DNA from: Prunus persica
Lineage: Eukaryota > Streptophyta > Magnoliopsida > Rosales > Rosaceae
NCBI RefSeq assembly: GCF_000346465.2
Contig: NC_034016.1
Span: 1,029,481 to 1,093,480, forward strand
Direction: 5' to 3'
Length of the DNA stretch: 64,000 nt
In this document: in pieces, positions 58,991 through 64,000 of the stretch
Layout: each line of letters begins with the position of its first letter
Position numbering within the stretch: the first letter of the stretch is position 1
Translations under genes and position numbers: made by a program
The notes under the pieces: generated by a model
Databases searched by the model: none
Seen by the model: only the letters and a program-made list of their open reading frames with translations
What the model was told of the DNA's origin: nothing

Positions 58991-60607
58991 CTATAAACTT
59001 GGAGTTAACCAAGTGGGTTTGGTCAGTACTGACAACTTAACACTTGGAAATGGTCGCCTAATTCTCCTAGAATCTAGGTAAAATACACCAATCTCACGAG
59101 ATGCATATGTTTCTAAACAATGTAACTTCCATATGTTGTTTGTTGCAAAATAAATGCAATTTCCGTCAAATCCTTGGATATTACTAGCTAGATGCAGGGA
59201 CACGCATTCAGCATCAGAGCAAAAGAATAGTTGGTCGTCCCCCAAACATTGTACCCTATCAAACTTGTCATTCTCTTGGTCAAGCTTGTATACTCTAAAT
59301 TCACTTGTCCTCAAATATGGTTTAGAGCCAAATGCATCTTCAGAAGCAATATCGATGCGGCGAAATTCACCATTGTTAACTCCTTCATCTTGATCATCAT
59401 TATTGTTATCTTCCTCCTCTTCCTCATCATCAGTCTTTTCTTCCTCATCATCCTCATCATCAGTCTCATCCTCATCATCAATCTCATCCTCATCCTCGTA
59501 CTCATCCTCATCATCCTCATCATCAGTCTTTTCCTCGTCCTCATCATCAGTCTCATCCTCATCATTAATCTCTTCCTCGTCCTCATCCTCATCATCAGTC
59601 TCTTCCTCGTCCTCATCATCAGTCTCATCCTCATCATTAATCTCTTCCTCGTCCTCGTCCTCATCATCAGTCTCTTCCTCGTCCTCATCATCAGTCTCAT
59701 CCTCATCATTAATCTCTTCCTCGTCCTTATCCTCATCCTCATCCTCATCATCCTTATCATCAGCCTCTTCCTCATCATCAATCCCTTCCTCATCCTCATC
59801 ATTAGTCCCTTCCTCCTCATTCTCGTCCTCATCCTCAACATCACCATCCCTTCTTAAAAAGCAATCTAGTATTTGATGGATCACGAAGACTTCATTATTT
59901 GTTGCTGATTGTAACAAATAAGAGGCGTACATTCCTTTCAACAAGATCTGGAAGTCATCACGATACTCAATGCTTGGATTTAAATCCCTTGTGCTTTTTG
60001 TTTTGTCATATACCAATTTAATTTTCACTGTATCATCTCCGAAGTTTAAGCTGTGAGACGCAATAACGATGCAATTCTTACTAAGACTACCCGAAAAAAC
60101 TAAGGCGTATAGCATGCCGGAAGAAGAAAACAATAATTTAGCAAGATATTCGTTTTCATCTAATACATAGAAGACACTCCATGTTTTGTCTCCAGGTCTG
60201 CATAAACCCAACGTCAACTCATCAAAAACTGCTGCAACAATACAGTTGTTTGATTTAACATCCTCCGTAGATAACGCGAATGAATTACAGAAAAGCAATG
60301 CACCGCCACATTTCGACTTGTTTGTGTTTACAAACTTATGGAAAGATGGAATTGTTCTCAAAGATAGAAATTGGTGTTGGTCTCTTGAAATTAGGTTTAC
60401 GAGATACAGTTTGGAGTTTAATACTTTTTCTTTGATCATAACCAACCATCCTTTAGAACAACCACAAACCCGCCCTCCTTGAACCGGCTTAGGTAGCATC
60501 AATGTGTGAAACTTGACATCTGAGACACTGAAAAAACTCAAGTACTTATTGGAAGCCTGAGGGAGCAGTAACCAAGGCAGTTGTGGAGCATTAGAAAAGT
60601 CTCTTCG
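58991..60607 (-). CDS. F-box/DUF295 gene, DUF295 part with acidic repeat insert
   Basis: The long open frame from 60541 gives 516 residues, but homology begins upstream of that ATG. From 60603 the frame reads NAPQLPWLLLPQASN then YLSFFSVSDVKFHTLMLPKP, the start of a DUF295 beta-propeller domain, so the natural start is lost. The domain continues with RVCGCSKGWLVMIKEK, KTWSVFYVLDENEYLAKLLF and, at the end, DDQLFFCSDAECVSLHLASN and GNCIYFATNN. Between them sits about 165 residues of almost pure Asp/Glu encoded at 59395-59860, including about three 24-residue repeats (INDEDETDDEDEEE, then TDDEDEDEEE). Proteins of this type are F-box proteins; the F-box exon is at 63803-63921, separated by an LTR element. 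Without it the product could not join an SCF complex, so the gene is probably dead or newly truncated. Confidence 0.8.
   Translation of the reverse strand, partial: RRDFSNAPQLPWLLLPQASNKYLSFFSVSDVKFHTLMLPKPVQGGRVCGCSKGWLVMIKEKVLNSKLYLVNLISRDQHQFLSLRTIPSFHKFVNTNKSKCGGALLFCNSFALSTEDVKSNNCIVAAVFDELTLGLCRPGDKTWSVFYVLDENEYLAKLLFSSSGMLYALVFSGSLSKNCIVIASHSLNFGDDTVKIKLVYDKTKSTRDLNPSIEYRDDFQILLKGMYASYLLQSATNNEVFVIHQILDCFLRRDGDVEDEDENEEEGTNDEDEEGIDDEEEADDKDDEDEDEDKDEEEINDEDETDDEDEEETDDEDEDEEEINDEDETDDEDEEETDDEDEDEEEINDEDETDDEDEEKTDDEDDEDEYEDEDEIDDEDETDDEDDEEEKTDDEEEEEDNNNDDQDEGVNNGEFRRIDIASEDAFGSKPYLRTSEFRVYKLDQENDKFDRVQCLGDDQLFFCSDAECVSLHLASNIQGFDGNCIYFATNNIWKLHCLETYASREIGVFYLDSRRIRRPFPSVKLSVLTKPTWLTPSL
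59395..59860 (-). repeat. Acidic coding minisatellite in the DUF295 gene
   Basis: GA-rich on the coding strand, with 72-bp units (24 codons) repeated about three times and shorter GATGAGGA-like units around them. It expands a loop of the beta-propeller and should vary in length between individuals. Confidence 0.85.
60476..60607 (-). repeat. Segment of DUF295 coding sequence duplicated at 63184-63313
   Basis: About 130 bp of DUF295 coding sequence, including the CTTCG target, that recurs directly before the right LTR with only a few substitutions. Confidence 0.92.
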
Positions 60608-61239
60608 TGTTTATGCTCAAAATGGTTAGGCCAAGGTTGAGTCTAACTTAGTGATGAGGTGTGATGGATGATGGATGAAAGTGAGGACCTTCACCAAGTG
60701 TGTGAGGATTTGGGTAATCGATAAACATATAGAAGACAAGATATACGTGGTTCACCCGAATGATGGGCTACGTCCATGAAGAATGGTGTTCTCATTATGA
60801 TCATATTTGTTTACATTTGTACAAGGGGATTAGACCCAAATATAAAGATAACAAGTGAGAAGCCTAGGGCAGAAATGGATCCAGAAGAGAGACCCCCTTT
60901 CTTAGGGGGGAGTAGTCTTCTTTTATAGGTGAGGAGGAGTCTCCACCTCTTGTAGTTTTCCGATGTGGGACTCCTCTTACTTTGCTTAGAGTTGTGATTT
61001 GTGGTGATGCTTCTTTGGCTAAGGTGATGACCTCTCAAAGCATGGCACTCGGATGATCTAGCCTAGCTAATTTCTCGGTCAGTTATGGTATAAACAGTAT
61101 TCCCCCAAGTTCTCGATTAAGAAGGTACTTCTTGGTTGGGGACTTGTAATTTTAAGTGCACTGCCCGAGCAACGCCATAGCTCATCTTCCAAGCTGTATA
61201 GTGTACTGCCCATAGTCCCCCAAGTCCTCGGGTAAGAAG

Positions 61240-62365
61240 GACATTTGGAAGGGAGAGAACTTGGCACGAGGGTGCCGAAGGTGAAGGGGTTGCCGAAGGC
61301 ACAAAGTTGCATGTCGCAGGGTAAAGTGGCTGGGCACAAGGGGTGCCGAAGGCATAAGACTGGCATGTTACAAGACAAGGTGTTGAAGGTGTAAAACTTG
61401 CATGTCTTAAGGCGATGTGCCTAGGCACGAGGGTGCCGAAGATGACACAAAGCGTGATTGTTTGTAAGGTAATGTAGCTAGGCACGGGGGTGCCGAAGGT
61501 CAAGGGGATGCCGAAGGCACAAAGCTTACATGTCGCAATGCGATGTGGCTAGGCACAAGAGTGCCGAAGGTATAAAACTTGCATGTTGCATGGTAATGTG
61601 CTTAGGCATGTGGGTGCTGAAGGCGAAGGAATGTCGAAGGCGACACAAAGCTTGCATGTCGCGAGGCAATGTGACTAGGCACGAGGGTGCCAAATGTGAC
61701 ACAAAACTTGCATGTCGTAAGTAAATGTGCTTAGGCATGCGGGTGCCGAAGGCGACATAAAGCTTGCATGTCGCAAGGCGATGTGGCTAGGCACGAGGGT
61801 GTTGAAACACAAAGCTTGCATGTCGCAAGGCGATGTGGCTAGGCACGAGGGTGTTGAAACACAAAGCTTGCATGTCGCAAGGCAATGTGGCTTGGCACGG
61901 GGGTGCCGAAGGCGACACAAAGCTTGCATATCGCAAGGCGATGGGCCTAAGCACGAGGATGCCGAAGGTGACTCAAGCTTGCATATTTGCAAGGTGATGT
62001 GTTTAGGCATAGGGGTGCCAAAGGTGACACAAAGCTTGCATGTCGCAAGGCAATGTGGCTAGGCACAAGGGTGCCGAAGGCGACATAAAGCTTGCATGTT
62101 GCAAGACGATGTGGCTAGGCACAAGGGTGCCGAAACACAAAGCTTGCATGTCGCAAGGCAATGTGGCTAGGCACGGGGGTGCCGAAGGCGACACAAGGCT
62201 TGCATGTCATAAGGCATTGTGCTTGGGCACGGGGGGTGCCGAAGGCAAAGGGGGTTGCCCAATACACAAAGTTTGCATGTCGCAAGGCATTGTGCTTAGG
62301 CACAGGGGTGTCGAAGGCAAAAAGGGTTGCCAAAGGCACAAGGGTGCTGAAGGGAAAAAATGCAT
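61240..62365. repeat. Minisatellite, 52-57-bp unit, about 20 copies
   Basis: Imperfect tandem array with unit core GATGTGGCTAGGCACGAGGG, then TGCCGAAGGCGACACAAAGC, then TTGCATGTCGCAAG. Adjacent copies at 61775 and 61827 are identical over 52 bp; longer units contain an extra GCCGAAGGCG segment. It makes open frames on both strands that are repeat artefacts. Confidence 0.93.
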
Positions 62366-62439
62366 TATTATTATATAGGAAAGAATAATAATAATAGCTT
62401 TTTTATTATTATTTTTTTAGGTACCTTGTGGCTGTGGCC

Positions 62440-63160
62440 CGATGTTTCGGCAAGTGGGGTGGGCTGGGCCTGATATTGGCTTCGGCAATGATAGAGACCC
62501 GTGAGCACATCACTTTGCCTGAGCGAATCCTTTGTCGTTCGGCAAGGGTACCATGCATTAGTTGGCTTGGCGTATAGCAAGAGGCTAGGACGATGGTGGC
62601 CAAAGTGTAGGCTTTTGGCAAGGAGGTTGGGCCGCTTGAACTTGCGTGAGCCCAGGTGTGGAGAGTTGAGGCAAGTAGTGAGGGCTTGGCAGGTGGGCCA
62701 TGTACATGACCATTGCCGTTCGGCAAGGGGGTCAAGATTGTGCAAGTTGGGCTTTGTTAAGATATTTTGGTAAAAAAGGCTAGGCCTTCGGCAAGCTTGA
62801 CTTGGAACCGTGTTTTTTGTGACCCTCCCCTCAATTCTCACACGGCCCTTGCCATTCGGCAAGGGTAAGCTTGGTAAAAATTCTTCAGCTCGTGGGTCTT
62901 TTAGCAAGGTTGGCCTTTGAAGCCCTTGAAGGGATTTTGTGAGTTGGACGAGGCTTCGGCAGCGCGTCGGGGGTTCGGCAAGGTTCTGGGTCTTTGGTTC
63001 TGGCATTCGGAACCTATGGATTTGACAAGGGCAAGGAGGGTCGCCAGCTTCTTTGCCACTTTTGCATAGCCCTTGCCGAACGGCAAGGGTCGTGTGAAAT
63101 TTTTTTGAGGCCTTTGTGTTTCTCTTGGGTGAACCAAGACTGCTCGGCAAGGTAGGAGAA
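62440..63160. repeat. CGGCAAG-rich internal region of the LTR element
   Basis: At least nine occurrences of TTCGGCAAG-like words in both orientations. Several are complete inverted pairs such as CCTTGCCGAACGGCAAGG that can fold into short hairpins. Confidence 0.7.
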
Positions 63161-63183
63161 GACTTTTCAAGTACCAAGCCCTT

Positions 63184-63313
63184 CTCGAACCGGCTTAGGT
63201 AGCATCAATGTGTGAAACTTGACATCTAAGACACTGGAAAAACTCAAGTACTTATTGGAAGCCTGAGGAAGCAGTAACCAAGGCAGTTGTGGAGCATTAG
63301 AAAAGTCTCTTCG
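63184..63313 (-). pseudogene. Second copy of the DUF295 5' segment
   Basis: Near copy of 60476-60607, ending in CTTCG at the right LTR. It has no coding continuation at its left side, where retroelement internal DNA abuts at about 63183. Confidence 0.9.
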
Positions 63314-63802
63314 TGTTGATGCTCAAAATGGTTAGGCCAATGTTGAGTCCAACTTAGTGATGAGGTGTGATGGATGATGGATAAAGGTGAGGACCTTCAC
63401 CAAGTGTGTGAGGATTTGGGCAAACGATAAACATATAGAAGACAAGATATACGTAGTTCACCCGAATGATGGGCTACGTCCACGGAGAAGGGTGTTCTCA
63501 TTATGATAATGTTTGTTTACATTTGTACAAGGGGATTAGACCCAAATATAAAGATAACAAGTGAGAAGCCCAGCCCAGAGATGGATCCAGAAGAGAGAGT
63601 CCCTTTCTTAGGGGAGAGTAGTCTTCTTTTATACGTGAGGGGGAGTCTCCATCTCTTGTAGTTTTCCGATGTGGGACTCCTCTTGCTTTGCTTAGAGTTG
63701 TGATTTATGGTGATACTTCTTTGACTAAGGTGATGACCTCTCAAAGCATAGCACTCGGATGATCTAGCCTAGCTAGTTGCTCGGTCAGTTATGGTACAAA
63801 CA

Positions 63803-63921
63803 CTTCGCATAGCAAGAGAGTTCCAAGACTTGCAGATGATTCTTAAGCGTATACGCTCTCCTAAATTCAAGTGCTTTAAAATAATCTCCATGATATCGTC
63901 AGGCACTGTCTGCCACCCCAT
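63803..63921 (-). pseudogene. F-box exon of the split F-box/DUF295 gene
   Basis: From ATG at 63921 the minus strand reads MGWQTVPDDIMEIILKHLNL, then GERIRLRIICKSWNSLAMR, a clear F-box. It is cut at the CGAAG target where the LTR begins. The frame of this segment and that of the DUF295 segment at 60607 agree when the element and one target copy are ignored, so the ancestral gene was a single reading frame. An in-frame start further upstream may exist near the window edge. Confidence 0.85.
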
Positions 63922-64000
63922 ATTATTGCAGCAACTGGTCCTTTGGCTTATGTACTCTTTGTTTTGCTCTCTCTTGCCTTCTTTTTCGCATTGAGCTTGC

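Larger units (their letters stand above)
60603..63807 (-). mobile_element. LTR retrotransposon remnant inserted in the F-box/DUF295 gene
   Basis: Two 489-bp LTRs, 60608-61096 and 63314-63802, start TGTT and end AACA, and differ by scattered substitutions. The 5-bp target repeat CTTCG stands before the left LTR (60603-60607) and after the right LTR (63803-63807). A third CTTCG precedes the right LTR (63309-63313). Next to the left LTR is a purine-rich tract which on the minus strand reads ACTTGGGGGAATAC before TGTTTATACC. This is polypurine-tract-like, so the element probably reads on the minus strand. No gag, protease, integrase or RT frame was found; internal DNA is the minisatellite and a CGGCAAG-rich stretch. 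Superfamily not decided. Confidence 0.85.

Noticed and set aside
59231..59876. Long Ile/Leu/Ser-rich and Met/Arg-rich frames
   Set aside because: Other-frame readings of the acidic repeat in the DUF295 gene.
61240..62365. CRISPR-like array of regular repeats
   Set aside because: Repeats are contiguous and diverged without unique spacers, in a plant genome; it is a minisatellite.
61117..62388. Many 70-130-residue frames resembling one another on both strands
   Set aside because: Minisatellite artefacts; unit length near a multiple of three keeps frames open.
62371..63177. 268-residue frame on - in the retroelement interior
   Set aside because: No gag, protease, RT or integrase motif; sequence is dominated by the CGGCAAG repeat words. 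Could be a degenerate element frame but not supportable.

Overview
The window is nuclear DNA from a flowering plant. It has AT-rich spacers, introns with GT..AG borders, many CT/GA microsatellites, a plastid-targeted enzyme gene and several plant transposon superfamilies. Gene content and repeat style fit a woody rosid, most likely Rosaceae (Prunus, Malus or Pyrus type), but the family is an inference. All gene names rest on recognising protein families by eye; no search was run.

Layout. 1-6143: a microsatellite, then a nearly complete Mutator-like element (565-6134) with long near-identical inverted repeats and a perfect 9-bp target duplication. It carries a mudrA-type transposase and a convergent GRF zinc-finger gene. 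6144-11200: repeat-rich spacer. 11200-18033 (+): an ACR3-like four-ACT-domain gene with a long intron-containing leader; an antisense scrap of an S-protein-homologue gene lies in its first large intron. 20586-20999 (-): an intact S-protein homologue (SPH). 21550-22650: dead PIF/Harbinger ORF1. 22700-30800: spacer with repeats and a short plastid-derived (rps12 intron) insertion. 30850-34930 (+): F-box/LRR gene of the SKP2A type. 34931-42701: an inserted-looking block whose main content is a dead ACA-type Ca2+-ATPase in circularly permuted order (C-terminal half upstream of N-terminal half). The block is flanked by a 269-bp direct duplication of the SKP2 3' end. 43743-47467 (-): plastid serine hydroxymethyltransferase (SHM3 type), apparently intact. 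48040-48658: a Mutator-type MITE. 48950-51740: dead zf-BED hAT transposase (-). 52850-54400: Copia-like gag relic. 55272-57833 (+): 5'-truncated ATP phosphoribosyltransferase (HISN1) pseudogene. 58991-63921 (-): an F-box/DUF295 gene split by an LTR retrotransposon with a 5-bp target duplication, followed by a partial duplication of the locus. The internal retroelement DNA carries a 52-57-bp minisatellite.

Four host genes look functional: ACR3-like, SPH, SKP2A-like and SHM3-like. They are unrelated in pathway and each has its own signals; there is no cluster. The most interesting parts are structural: the permuted ATPase block with its flanking duplication, the double-copy LTR junction in the F-box/DUF295 gene, and the MULE that carries a membrane-anchored GRF zinc-finger gene where maize MuDR carries mudrB.
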